From assembly GCF_014839805.1 (NCBI RefSeq), contig NC_051138.1, positions 16,272,020 through 16,336,019 on the forward strand: a DNA stretch of 64,000 bases. Direction: 5' to 3'. Below are positions 24,451 to 37,700 of this stretch, piece by piece (positions within the stretch are counted from its first letter, which is position 1; each line of letters begins with the position of its first letter). The notes under the pieces were generated by a model, which was not told where the DNA came from, searched no databases, and saw only the letters and a program-made list of their open reading frames with translations. Position numbers and translations under genes: made by a program. The DNA comes from Manduca sexta (lineage: Eukaryota; Arthropoda; Insecta; Lepidoptera; Sphingidae).

Positions 24451-27400
24451 TTGAAATTCTCTGTGGTGTTCTTTTCTTACAATTCCTTTGTTACAGCCTA
24501 TAACTAAACTTCGTCGCCATAATCAGTTACATGAATAATTATTTATATTGTCCACACTCATTACTGCCAACCAACACGATACTGTCTCAGTGGAAGCCAG
24601 GCACATGTCCCCACAACCATTGCCTCACACCACGTCCACTCTGCGGTGAGACTCCTGCATATCTGACCACATAGGTGTATTGAAATAATTTGTATGACAA
24701 CTAAAGGAATCCAATTTGCTACTAACAAACGCGAAAATTTCTTGTATAGATTATAGCTTTCGACGAAGTTTCTCTCACCAGTTAAACATATCCTAAATTA
24801 AGATATTAGCATTTATTACGATAAAAATAAGCTACTGTTATTGTTGAAATGGTAGTGCTCACCGCGTCGGGGTGGAGCTTCGAACAAAGCCTATTAATTA
24901 TAATCAATTATGTTCAATTGAAAAGCTCTAGGCAAGGCGAAAGTTCCTATAGCTGTATATAATAATGAGGTTGGCCAAAGAAGTATCTTCCTCGTTGGTT
25001 GACTTTTAAATTTCACTAGTCGTAAAATCAGTGAGGTGGAGTCACTTTGCCAAGCTAGGATAAAAGAAAATTATGAGGCCCTAACAAACATTATATTTGT
25101 AGCGTAGATCTCTTAGCTTACGTGATCATGGCACAGATTATGCCAAATCAGCCAGGGAATTGTGAATGCAATGACCAAATTTAAGGTGCAAAGGTGGCTG
25201 ATAATCGGAAAATGATTTTTGAGAAAATTTAACACCCTAGTAGTCATTAGCTTATCTCTAACCATACCAGTGTTAAAACAGTAAAATATATTTTTATTTA
25301 TTATCCAAACTGAGCAAAAAGATTTTTGCTCTGCGCCATAGTGAGAAAAATTTAAACTAATACAATAATAGTAGCTTTAAAGTGCTAGCCGAAATGCCCA
25401 AGTCTAACGGCAAAAAAAACATACATGCCTGAGTGAATACAACTAGTTGCATTAGGCAAAACCTTCGTCTAAAAATAAATCCGCTTTTACTAATGTCGCT
25501 GTGAAAACTGGACTTTAATTGCAGGACACGAGCCGCTGCCCCCTTACGCAGTCGTGTTGAATAATATTGCAACAAATTTAAGTCAATTGAAACAAATATA
25601 CCCAAAGATATCACGTGGTATTTCTTTTCGCGGGGAATTGTTTTGATATTACACGTGTGTCTTATTAAGTTCTCACTTCGGCGTGCCAACTACCTTCGCT
25701 AAGGTGGTCCTTTTGGGGTCAACATAGCACATAATTTGTCTATTTTGAATTAGTTACTAATTCTATACATTACATGTCGGTGCATTGGTCTCGTCTCCCT
25801 AATTCTAATAGCATATTGGAAATATAAAATAAAACATTATTTGTTTTATTTTTAAATCATGAAATAATTTCATGATTCCTGAGACGGTTGTGTATACATA
25901 GGGGAATACTTTTTTTTATTGTGCATGTAAATAAATGAGATGCTCTAAATATTTATTATATTTAGTATATACTGTAAATATATATTATTATACTGTACCT
26001 ACTTTATAGCTTTAAACTGATTTTAAAAAGTGCACCCACGAGTGGTGAAGTGGTCGATTAAAATTTTATTGCATCTAAATAATGTTTCACATATTTCAGA
26101 TTCAATAAATTATTTAATTTCTATTCAATACGTAACATTTGCTCCTTATAACACCCAATATTATACTGTAGAATAACAAGTAACATAAAGATGGCCACAT
26201 AGCGAATTTATACCTATTCCAGCGACAACAGCTACTCAGGCGGCCCCTCACATACGAAATATACTAAAATACCTTTTTCTATGTCTAAAGAAGGCCTTCA
26301 TCAGAACCCATAGCCTGACCATGATTATTTCGTAATTGCACACGCACCAATGACTAACAATGAAGAAATCCAAATGTCAACGGAATAATAATATCTAATG
26401 AGGACCTAATTGGTATCCGCAGCGTTAGGTCACCAATCAGGGCTAAGACCTAGAATTCTGAATTACCCGAGTCGTCATTATCCTTGGTGGAATAAACAAT
26501 GGGATTAACATGTGAATACAGGAATACGCTTTCATATATTGTATCAAGACATAGAAGCCTCTACATCACTGCAAAAGGCGCGGAAAACCGCCTCTCACGC
26601 CATTTTGTGCATTATAAATACAATCTGAAGAAGACCTAAAATCTAAACGACATCCTTATAGCCCATTGTCTTCTACTAATCAATACCCGCGATACCTCTA
26701 GACCTTTGTACATTAATTGACTAAGCTGGTCACTAACCATCAAGTGACCCACTGGTTCCTGTTATAGAGATATTGCGTTATTTTTCACAACGCACTGTTA
26801 CATTTAATCCCTAAGGGGGTGTGATATGGTTCAACAATTGATAAAGCATTAGGAAACGGTGTTTTCTATGATGACATACACCGATATTTCAATATCGGCT
26901 TTCTTGGTATATTGTTGTCGCTCGGATAGCGACCACAGTACATAAATAAAATTAGCCATAGTGGCACACGTAGTGGTGCAGTTTACCCTAAGGCCCAGTA
27001 GGCCCGGACCTAGGGCGGCCAGACGATAAGGGCGACAAATCGGGCCAAAAAAAACCACTGATGATTACAAGAAATAACTTAAATTCAAAGTATTTTAATG
27101 TATTAAAGGCTCGCGAACCTTCTGATTATAATCTGCCTAAATTACTATTTTGGGTGCTGCGAGGAAAGGGTCTGCACATGGCCTCAGCCTAGAGCGGCTA
27201 GGATTGCAAATCAACCACTAAGCCCACGTAATGCGTTACATTCCTCGCCAATTGCCAGATGTATGCCAGCCTACTGTAACAAAAAACAGTGGGTGAACAC
27301 TTAACGTCACGGGGCAAATGTCCGGCATTAGTTCCGAGTCGGATCTCTACTCTACCGTATTTTTTTCCAAGATGTATGGTTGACGTCATTTGTCGTGTGA

Positions 27401-28384
27401 CAATACTCGATTGCGATATTCAGAAAAGGGGACCATCAAATATGTATTGTATCTATACATACATATAGTGGCTTCCTACGATGGGTTCTAATATGTATGA
27501 AACTCAATGTCGCAAATATACGTCACTTAAATTGATTAGTCTGCCACCTGCTGATATATACTTAGCTTTGTCTCTTTTTTACTTTGGGGCGTATTTAGCC
27601 TAGATTCATTTTTCTTTAATATTTTGCAATAATAGTACCTCCTTACCCAATATAGCTACGGGGTAACAACATATATTTATTTAAAGACCAACTGCCAAAA
27701 TTGCACCTAAATTTGTATTTCGTTCAGAACAGTAATCTCTTACAGTACTTCATCCGCAGTCTTTCACGACTTTAGATTGATGCAATTAAATCCAAAAGTT
27801 GCAACATTACAACGGCCCCTTACGACTAACAATAACATTGATACAGTAACCGGATACCTAAATATGTTACTTTATACTACTTAAATGACAGATGCAAATA
27901 ATTTAAGAACTTTCAACCATGGACTCAAGGCTGCGTGTTCTGTTTTCAATAAATTGGATTACCATTTAACCCTGTTCGGACATAGGTTAATTAAATGATA
28001 ATTACGTGAATTAATTATTATAACAGTAGATCAACAAAGTCAATAATAAGACGGCAAAAATGCGTAACCACGAACCCTTAGAACTGAGAACATTTCCGAC
28101 TTATAAGGTACAAATTTGTAAAACCTTAAAATTCCTTAAAGCCAAACAATATTTATAATTGTCTAGATCTTTGTTACTAACCCATTACGTCTTAATACAC
28201 AACAATAAAAATTAGCTTTGCATAATTTTTCTTGTTTTTATTAACACGCCAGTCTGAGCTTGCATGACATCGATAAATACATGGTTGGCTACAATATTGT
28301 TTTTCACATAAGTATAATCTTAAACATGAAAGTTTCTATAATGATATCTTATCTTTACGCGAATGTTAGACATTAAAATTAAAC
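24451..28384. other. Unique AT-rich DNA, nothing recognised
   Basis: The longest frame (minus, 25689-25357) has no recognisable family or splice context. A GC-richer patch at 26960-27060 (GGCCCAGTAGGCCCGGACC, GGGCGGCC) looks repeat-like but was not classified. Confidence 0.5.
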
Positions 28385-28444
28385 AATTTTCGGATTTTAT
28401 CGGAGAAAATTAAAATATTAAAACCGTGATAAAATCCGAAAATT
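28385..28444. repeat. Perfect 17-bp inverted repeat
   Basis: Arms AATTTTCGGATTTTATC (28385-28401) and its exact complement (28428-28444) flank a 26-base AT-rich loop. The arms resemble the subterminal part of family E. Confidence 0.85.
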
Positions 28445-29261
28445 TGTATATTTTAATTAAAGTTTCCATTATACTATATAACTTATCTGTCAGCTGTGGG
28501 GAGCTTTACTGATAAACAGATAAAACTGCAGAACGAATGGCCTTCAGACGAAATATTTTCGAAAGTTTACCACCGAGAGACAGTGGGGGTTGAAATTCTG
28601 TCCAAAGTAATAACTACAGCAACGTAACAACTTATGTATAAATTGTATATTTTGACCAAATTTTTTTATAAAATCGTATTGGTGAGAGACAGACAACAAA
28701 TAGACTAATCGGTAGCTCTAAAAACATCAAATTTTGAACACAAATTAATTAAGGAATGTTGATCAACACTAAGAAGGTATACCTAAAAATTATACGCTAA
28801 GGAGATTAATTTCTATGAGGCACACGACTATACAATATATTATGTACATAAAACATTTGCACATAGTCCTGTCCCTACAATAAGTTAAAAGTCACGTGAG
28901 CATCATGAACTACAAAAAAGCTTCAAAACCCACAGCTATTGGTAGCACGCTTATAATTGAATATGCAATTTCAAAAAGGGCACATCTCATAAATATAATA
29001 TCTAGATCTCTATCGATAAATGTATGTATAATAAAAAATAACAACAAAACTTCTTTAATTTTTTATTGCTAATTGAACCAAAATTCTAACCTTTTATTTT
29101 ATACTTCTTTAAAAAAAATTACATTTCCTGAACATTTTTACAAGTTCGGACATGTGCCTTTTTCGAAATTGCATATTCAATTAATTATCCATGATATAAA
29201 ATTAAAAATCCCGGCTTATTTACAACGTATAAACCCTTTATACCACCATTTTTTTTTATAA

Positions 29262-29505
29262 GTTCACATAAACCTGACCCCACTGCACCTGATCGTAAGT
29301 TGAGTGGGATCCAACAGAATGTTGACTGAAAAAAAATGATTATCCCTCGGTAGTCGACACAATTATGCCGGCCTGTTGGAAACGGATATACACAGGCTGA
29401 TCCCGGAACGCGACACGCCTACGTGGGCCACTATGAAGGGTCTAACACCTTGTGTACCGTGGTCGCTATCCGGGTGGATGTAAAATATATCCTACCACCA
29501 GCAAA
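29262..29505 (-). repeat. Dispersed repeat, family D
   Basis: Minus orientation: starts CCCCACTGCACCTGATCGTA, passes ACACAATTATGCCGGCCTGT and ends at the GGATGTAAAATATATCC end. Confidence 0.78.
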
Positions 29506-30510
29506 TAAATTTAACGGAGTAAAATCAAATAGATACATTGTAATACAAATATCCACGGGCTAAAAAATAACGTTCAGATAAGTGAATTATGCACACGCGC
29601 GATTTGGCTGAACGAGGTCACCTTCACAAAGCTCTGTTAATGCCACGCCCTCGCACTATTAAACCAATTTTCCACAATTACTTTGTCCAATCAAGACTTT
29701 AACTGCTGCGGTATTTTGTATTCCAATATTATCTTATTTCTATTTGTTTTATATGCGCTAACGCCAGGATCAAAATGCTCGATATCTACAGACCAAATTA
29801 TTTCGTGAAGAAGGAGCAGTGAAATATAAGTCGCTGGGTCTTTTACACAAGAGACCGCTTGAATAGGAACCTCTTTGTTTATCTGTGTTGCCAAATAGCA
29901 ATATGGAAGTCGATAATTATGAACGCAAACTCGGTTTTATCACAACACTGTAGGACAAAGGATATTAGAGGAGAAGAAAGTCACTCTGGTGTAAATATTT
30001 TGGCTAGCAATTACTCCTGTTTGAATCGCGTTGGTTTTTTTGGATTAAGGAGTAAAAGCAGGGCAGCGGATATTATGAAAATAATACTGTTAAAATTAAT
30101 TGATTCCAATTTAAAATACGCGATTCGAAAGTACGTATATTTGTTTATACTTTACCGTTTATAAAAGCAAGAGAGTATAATATATTACAAAAAATATTGC
30201 GTGCGAAAATAAATTTCCAAGACCTATAAGTTCAAATCTTCTGACATTATGGTATTCAAGTACAATAATCACATTACCTACTTATTTATTGACCCGCTAA
30301 AAACTCCTCCTTACATAACTTTACCTTTGTGTCTGTTTACGAGCTACGATGTTTACTTCCCGTAGACCTACTTGCTCGTTTGATGCTATAAAACAATGTA
30401 AATAAATATCAGATCTCGAATCTATAATCACACTCATAGACCTGACCCGAGGTTATGATACAAATATTGTATTCTGACTATTAATTTTGATAAACTTTTG
30501 AATCCTTTGT

Positions 30511-30760
30511 CGGCCTCGGTAGCGCAGTTTTATTACATGCACGGAATAACAGCGTTTTGAGGTCCAAGGTTCGAATTCCGGGTCGGGCAGTGATATTTGT
30601 GTTTTTCTGCTTAGTAGCAGCCCAGACTCTAAATTTGTGCTCGATATGTTGATAGGCTCGCTCCCTGTCAGATCATAGGACGGAACACGCTTGGCGAAAG
30701 TGAGTGCCATGGTTGCGCCTCTGCATACGGGATAAATTAGTGGTTTGTTTGTTTGTTTTG
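30511..30760 (+). mobile_element. tRNA-derived SINE, family B
   Basis: The head CGGCCTCGGTAGCGCAG carries an A box and GGTTCGAATTCC a B box. The body includes GTTGATAGGCTCGC and GTTGCGCCTCTGC, and the tail is a GTTT repeat. This is the best-preserved family B copy in the window. Confidence 0.9.
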
Positions 30761-31862
30761 ACTTTTAAATCCACAACAACGGGCTCATAGCAAATATTTT
30801 CAGATTAATTTATCTACTTGAAGGCAACTTGCAGCAGCTTGGCTCATCGTAGCTACGATGGGGCTGTTTCACAAAACTTCTAAACAAATTCCTTAGTAAA
30901 ATAAGTAACAATTTAAATTGCAAATTTAAATGTAATAGTCTAAGAAATACCATTCATAATTGGCTTTAGAAGGGCGGGTTGTCGTGACGGTGTCGTGTCG
31001 GCGTCGTATCGTGAGTCAGCAAGGTCGCTGCCGTCCGGTTGCAGACCACGAATCTACGTCACGGTATTCATGATTGTTATCTAGTTTTAAGTCATGTAAA
31101 GGATATAATTGACGATTGTCTTGATTTTATTTAACATAGTAATTCCTGAACGGTATTTAGTCACTATTTGAACAAGTAGGTCATTTTAGTTTAAATTATA
31201 ACGCTACAACGTTAACTGTACAGAGCTGTTTAATTTAGGGGCCTCCTGCACACCTGGAATTGAGGGAATTTTCAATTTTATAACTAACAATCTGCCCGGG
31301 TATCAATGTCGTAGATACTATACATATCATTAAAAAAACTAATATTATTTTAACAATAGTTTATAATTTCCTACAAATATCTCAAAAAGAGTTGAACATT
31401 TTCAATGTCCGATAGATTGGTTTAATTTGACAATACTTATTATAAAATCCTTTATGCGCATGAGCAAATAACTGCAGACTATGGACGCCACGCGGCTGGT
31501 AACTTCCCACGGCACGTCACCTTGGTTCGCGCTATCTGTTACCGCGTGATCTATCGGTCTGATTCGCGACGGCTATACCAACGTATCATACATTATTTCC
31601 TCCATTAATGTCTCATTTATACATTATCTTTATTTATGGATTATGCATCCTCATTTACGGTCTTGATTTTAGTGGTTGACACAAAGACATTCAACAATTT
31701 AACTTGACTATGCTACTTACGAGACGCCATTTAGATAGCTGTACGGTGTACGCACAGAATATTGCGGTGTTGTTTCGTCGATTTCTGCCTCCATGCAACG
31801 GCATCGCGTTTCATCGTATAAAAGTCTTAACATCTAGTCAATAAATATAATAATAATTTGCT
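30761..31862. other. Unique DNA with two GC-rich patches
   Basis: 31000-31075 (many GTCGT/CGTCG words, just after GGGCGGG) and 31485-31575 are GC-rich against the background and could be regulatory or untranslated exon sequence. No start codon with a donor was found. Confidence 0.35.
30845..30860. repeat. Perfect 16-bp palindrome
   Basis: CATCGTAGCTACGATG is its own complement. No function assigned. Confidence 0.8.
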
Positions 31863-32095
31863 AGTGGCAGGATATATTTTACATCCGCCCTAATAGCGAC
31901 CACCGCACACAAGGTGCTATAATAGTTGTCCACGAAGTGTGCCGCGTTTCGGTATCAGCCTATGTATATCAGGTTCTAACAGGCCGGCATAATTGTGTCG
32001 ACTATCGAGGGGTAATCGTCTCTCGTCAGTCGACATTCTATCGGACCACATTCCACTTACCATCAGATGCCGTGGGGTCACTTTGCCGTGCTTGT
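31863..32095 (+). repeat. Dispersed repeat, family D
   Basis: Shares with 61620-61858 the landmarks GGATATATTTTACATCCG, AACAGGCCGGCATAATTGTG, TCGACTATCGAGGGGTAATC and CTTACCATCAGATGC. Element type not determined; no coding capacity. Confidence 0.8.
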
Positions 32096-33480
32096 ATGTA
32101 ATAATAATTTATGACGAGCATAATGTAGTATCACACAGATCTTTATGATAGAAATTCTGTATGTTTTCTAGCTGATTCATAAAAAAAAACATTAGTTTGG
32201 TAGATTACTTGAAATTTTTAGTTTTGATGATTAATAGGTTTGATATACCAATGTGACGATAAGTCCACGAGTCCACCCTCGTCACTTTATTGCATTAGTA
32301 GAACACATCGATCCGTCTGTTGTGTCTTTGCTCACCTCCTCGGCATACAGACGTTATTTCAGGATAATATGTAATGTTAACAAAAACATTTATTATTTTT
32401 ATAATGTATTTACGTTATATACATTTTTGAGCGCCACCATGACAATAACTTTACATTTTAAACAATTCCCATGTAAATTCTTCTAAATGCATAAATACAC
32501 AGCATAATTTGCATAACAAATAAGTTCCGCCAAAATGAGCCTCCATGACCAGGTGGAACTAAGGAGGCAAGGGACATTGTTTATTCAGCCGGTAGATTGT
32601 TACGTTAACTTGCGCGTTCGAAACCGAAACAGATAAAACCGCCGCGGGCCGCATCGCAAGTGAAACGATACAAACTTATACATACCGTCGGAATAAATGT
32701 ATTTATTAAGTTTCATTACTGTAGGATCGGTTTAGCAACGACTGAATAACTTTGTAAGATCTGTACATGTGTTTGTTGCTACAACATTCTGTTCTACATA
32801 TGTCAAGGACCATAGTTTTGCAAAAATACTTTCTTTCAATACAAATTCTTTACACTTATTTGTAAATAAAGATGCCATACGATTTGCACGCTTATTATAT
32901 ACACTTAGGATACGTTATTTGATTGCCTTTGTCTCGAATTTGGTGTTATGCGGAAAAATGCAGGGCTACTTTTAGCTTAACATTACTTTAGTTTGTTATT
33001 ACACCAATTGCGTGTATATTATTAGTGATTTAGGTCACTGATATTGATGAAAATATAAGTATTATATAAAGTATTTGCATTTTAAATTATTAATATGTAG
33101 ACTTATACCTACACTCATTGCAGAAGAAGGCAGAACGTAACCCGTGGATGCACGCCATTTTGGGCACAAATTAAAAACATAGGCAATTATTCACAGCATT
33201 CATATTTTCTTTGACCTACAAATTCAACCCAGGACCTTTCGGTTTCAAAGGCCATTTTAATATTAGAGCAATAAGGCAATCAGTTAAACAAACCTTTTTA
33301 CACCACTTTGTCACTGCCTAAAGTATCAAAATTCTCTTTCATATTTTTTTATTCTCTTTCATTCTGTTTAATATTTATGTCAATCAAAATCAACCAAAAC
33401 CAATAATGAAAAGTTTGCAAAAACATTAATTTAATAATATGATTAAATATGGCCAATAAGTTTAAAAGCAGTTTTGAATA

Positions 33481-33994
33481 ATGCCTGTGGGAACAGACAA
33501 TAATATCGGTTACATTCAAGAAGCATCAGAATGCTTCAATCAATCAGATTGTTGTAAGGATGTAGAGAACAACAAGGTTAGTATTTTGCAGCGTATTGAT
33601 CCTTGAGTAAATATAGCTACCACTAGTCCACTTCGCTTTTAGTATCTTTTCAAACCACCACTATTTGGTGGTTCAACATATCCTCATTTGTATGCTAGCA
33701 TTGATAACTACAGACCATTATGTCTGGCTTTAAAAAGAACAACTTCTTGGGACCGAATTTTCGCGTTTGTATGTTGCGTATCAAAATGGTCTGATGTCTA
33801 CACTTTTCGTGATATTTGTAATAAATTTGATAGTGACATTTCACCAAGACCTAGTTGATCAGTATGCAACTATCACGGAATAAACTGGCCAACTTCCAAA
33901 ATGTTGTAAGATATACGAAGACCTTAATAATGTAATAGTCCTATTTGATGCTGTTGTTGCTGTTGCATTTGGCATCTTCTTCTGTCGGTTTTAA
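33481..33994 (+). pseudogene. Coding-like relic with a C-terminal hydrophobic segment, unknown
   Basis: Three open pieces follow each other: 33481-33606 (41 codons from ATG, Cys-rich QSDCCKDVENN), 33643-33858 (71 codons without a start, containing DNYRPLCLALKRTTSWDRIF) and 33884-33994 (about 36 codons ending in a hydrophobic run NVIVLFDAVVAVAFGIFF). A frame slip near 33840 and a stop at 33881 separate the last two. Codon pattern and composition look protein-like, but no family is recognised. It could be a host retrocopy or an old viral insertion. Chance is also possible. Confidence 0.25.
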
Positions 33995-34326
33995 ATTGCG
34001 CATATAACGACAGTAATGCCTACATTTTATAACATATAAGTAATATGCGTCATAACTTGTTTTAAAAATCCCAAAACAAACTGTTCATCTGACGATAGGT
34101 TATTTACATTCTCTATAAATACCCACAATCTCAGTAGAATAATAATGTATTATGCGTTGATTGCCTCGAATAAAAGGAGCTAAATAAAGGAAAGAGGTGT
34201 GCCTGCAGTTATATCAACCACCACACAGAGTGTATCAATAAGCATGTTGTTAGACTGTGTGCAGCGCGCTCTAACACCCCACTTTCCTTCACTACATCCC
34301 CGCCTTTCAAATTCTAGTATGAACCT

Positions 34327-34589
34327 ATGCAACCCAGACGACTAAATGCTCAAACTAAGGCTGAGAAGACCGAAGTTGTACCGTTTGAAAAGAGCCATAT
34401 ACCAGAAGACTGGAGGGCGGCGTTCTATATCTACTAGTGCGATCTGTACGATTTGCAGCTGAAACACTTGGTGGTCTGGCCGAATGCTGTTCATCTAATG
34501 CTGTGTTTGAGAGTTTGTACAACAAAATTAACTCGCACAACAGCTGCTCGTCTATCTGCAAATGTATTGAGGAAATAAATCTTGGCTGA
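34327..34589 (+). pseudogene. Coding-like relic, two overlapping frames, unknown
   Basis: An ATG at 34327 opens 36 codons (with KTEVVPFEKSHIPEDWRAAF) to a stop at 34435. From about 34430 another frame is open to TGA at 34587-34589, with RFAAETLGGLAECCSSN and a Cys-rich tail. The overlap suggests one ancestral frame broken by a single indel. The family is unknown; it may belong with the relic ending at 33994. Confidence 0.25.
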
Positions 34590-35029
34590 ATGATTTTCTT
34601 TTTTTAATATTTATGTGAATACAGAAAGTTCAATGTCGGAAATACAATTAAAATAATGTATTTATATATAGGGTGGGCCACGCCAAAATGGGTACAGTAA
34701 AAAAAGCCGTATCTAAATCATAATTTGCACATATACAAAAGACATATCAAATAAGTATTGCGAAATACCAAAAACTGAAATCTTAAAAGTCTCGATAATT
34801 GTGACCGTTTTATATAGATCATTTTGTTTCTGATAGAGCACACTTAAGCGACTGTCGTTAAAACCATAGAAGTTACACATAACAAACTATTATTGAATAA
34901 TAACTCTCAACTCTTTCATAAAAATAACTATACTTAATTCACGGTATATTTAATATCTACGTATACAATTTCTTATAATTATACCGCAAGTATTAATCAA
35001 TGAAAAATATGATCTTCGAACATTTAAAT

Positions 35030-35135
35030 AAAACTAGTCCCCCGAGACCACGAAGGCTACAAAGAATCTTCAGAAACCTCCGAAGAAAATTATAATAATA
35101 TAAAAACCGCGATAAAAATCGTAAAATACTGTAAA
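35030..35135 (-). repeat. Dispersed repeat, family E
   Basis: CCCGAGACCACGAAGGCTAC, AATTATAATAATATAAAAAC and CGCGATAAAAATCGTAAAAT match family E read backwards. Confidence 0.55.
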
Positions 35136-35654
35136 ACGCTCTTTTTACAGTAAACATTATATTAGCAAAATAATTACAGAATACAATTTTAGACATTCTT
35201 TTGACAACGTCCAGCCAGAGAGAATAATAATCGAATAGTCGCCGCGTGACATATCTTCTCTTCTGCCAGCCTGCCCGCGCAGCCGAATACTTCCGGAAAC
35301 GCCCGATGTCATCGGCTAGGATAGCGGCGCGTAACATCGGCCATCCTGCAAAGTGAATACCAAAGGTATTCACAAAATAAATTTGAAAAGCAGAACTGAA
35401 TCGGATACTTATATTTTAAACATTTTTACCAGTAAATCACTAACTATTTCTGATCGATTAACTCTTTAATAAACCAATCAAGTCTTGCGTATCCACAATA
35501 TCCAACAACTTATCCATTTTGCAATTAACTTTCACGCTATATGTGTATATAATTTATTTTTCGTTAGTACCTAAACCCCGTTTCCTTACTTCATTCCCAG
35601 CAACCAAAGACCTTCATTCTATTTATCCAAGTTTACATACAGTTAATGCTGAAT

Positions 35655-37700
35655 ACTAGTAGCAATCATAGAATGCTGAGAACCAAACTTAAGTTTAAAA
35701 AAACACCCAGAACAATTAAACCTTTCAAAGCAAAACCTCCAATTAGTAAGACAGCAGCAAATGAAAAGGAATGAGAAGCACAACTAAAGAACTCCATAGA
35801 AGTCGCAAAGGAAGTTAACACACAAGATAATATAACACACAATAAGGACTTATCAGCACACGATTCATACATATAAATAAGCATACGCAACATATACCAA
35901 CTCAATCAAATCAATTAATCAAATGGTTTACGAGTAACACAGCATAAAGGCAAGAAGCGTTAGAAAAGTCATAACTGAAATTAATAAAATATTTAAAACT
36001 AACATGCGGAAGATTGCCATGCTTCCAGATTATAAACACAGAAAAATGCATTCAAACGACCAGAGGCATTAAGAAAAAAGACGGGAAAATACAGACAGCG
36101 AAAAGAGATTAGATCCCCAGCATAAAGGATAAAAACGGCATAATAGAAACCACAATACGAGAGTCTCTATCAAAGCTACTTAATGCATCCAAGAATTATA
36201 CACATGCAGAAATACTACAGAAACAACAGATCCGACCATTAAAGAACCGGTACCGGAGACAATCTCTGAAACATAAAAGTAGTCAAATAAAACTCCAGGT
36301 GCAGAGAACATCAGCAATGAACTTCTCATCGAGAACAGGGACATTATTAACACCTACACTCACATAGTTATTGACTGAGGTCTTAAGAATAAATTAATTT
36401 CAAGTCAGTGGACAACAATTACTATTATACGACTACACAAGAAGATTGAAAAGAACATTTTTTTATTACTAGCTCTTCTAACCTAATCGATAACATAAGA
36501 TGTACAGACTCCAAATTAAGAACGGATACATTAGCAACAGAACTGGGTGCACGACTTTCGAGAAGTGAACTCTACATGCAATAAAAGTAAATTAGGAAAC
36601 AAGTTACATTGTGTTTGAATTAGTAATAACGAATTAGTTGAAGTCACAAATTAGGGACAGAATTTATTATTCCAAGTTTCTTAATCTGAGGTACTTTACC
36701 GCTAAAATACAAATTTCTTGAAGCATATTATTGTGGACTGATACATTCGCCACAAAGGCAAGTGATGACTATAATTGATTCGCCGTGTTGGCAAGTTGAA
36801 AGTCACTCTGTTATGGAGACGGTTGCCAGAACGAGAATCAGCAAAATTAAGTTTCATTAACAAAACAGAGTTATCAATGTCAACGTTAACCCATTTTTGT
36901 AAAATAAAAAATGATATCTGCCATCTCGCGTCTTTATTCAAGAAAACTGATTTTAAATTGAGCAAGTCTAGATTCGTAGCTTTGTAAACTGTGGCAGTGG
37001 TTATTCACGTGTGAAAAATGATACAGAAACTGCTTCTGGGCTCTCATACCAATCTCTGAATATGTTCGATGAATGACGGACTCCAGAGAGCATAGCAACA
37101 TTCAAGATCAAATCGGACGAAACAACTAAAAATACGACAGAGATCTCGGGATCTTCAAAACTTTCGTTTGTTATAACAGAAAACCAATTGAAAGCGCAGT
37201 CTACCCCGTAACTATGAGTCGAATAGTCAGTTAAGCCACGCGTGTCAAGACACTTCCTAAATGGGATATTATTTAAAATAAAAAAAAAACACTAAGAAGA
37301 CTATAAATCTTAACAGTTTGAATAAATAACTATAGGTCTACAACTTGATGTCAAATATCTATAAAGTCCTCGCTAAAAGTGGTTCTATATCGCAGGCATA
37401 ACCAAGACACTGGACCAGATTCAACTAAGAGAACCATCAGAATTATCCGTTACCACAGTGTTTATATAAATCTGTCACTGGCGATCGTAGCCGATGTGGA
37501 GACATGTGATTTACAATTACACTACTCAAGTACAGCGTTAGCTACACGTGTATGTTCCGCTTATATAAACAACCAGCACAGAGAACATGGCCAACATGGA
37601 ATAAAACAACTACAGCAATTTTCATATGCATTACACAATGTTGGCAACTCATCGGAACCAGGATTTGTACATAATTTTCGGTAATGTCAATTTTACATTC
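35655..37700 (+). pseudogene. Degraded RTE-type (BovB-like) non-LTR retrotransposon
   Basis: Short frames in order recall an RTE polyprotein. Near 35661 the peptide SNHRMLRTKLKFK resembles the end of the endonuclease (SDHR motif). Near 36300-36370 GAENISNELLIENRDII resembles the region before the reverse transcriptase. At 37325-37380 NNYR and LMSNIYKVLAKS match the first RT block. At 37395-37442 GITKTLDQIQLREPSE matches the LDxxQxxEQ block. The frames are broken by many stops and shifts and the catalytic YxDD box was not found. About 36700-37100 does not fit and may be a later insertion. Its product would have been an endonuclease/reverse transcriptase copying the element into DNA. Now inert. 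Confidence 0.7.

Noticed and set aside
30511..30590. tRNA gene suggested by A and B boxes
   Set aside because: The boxes belong to a SINE head; the clover-leaf arms do not pair and the SINE body follows directly.
34993..35373. Minus-strand frame of 126 residues
   Set aside because: About 100 bases of it are dispersed repeat family E. The rest has no family match or splice context.
35666..35905. Minus-strand frame of 79 residues with hydrophobic content
   Set aside because: It is antisense to the RTE relic, whose plus-strand motifs explain the region better.
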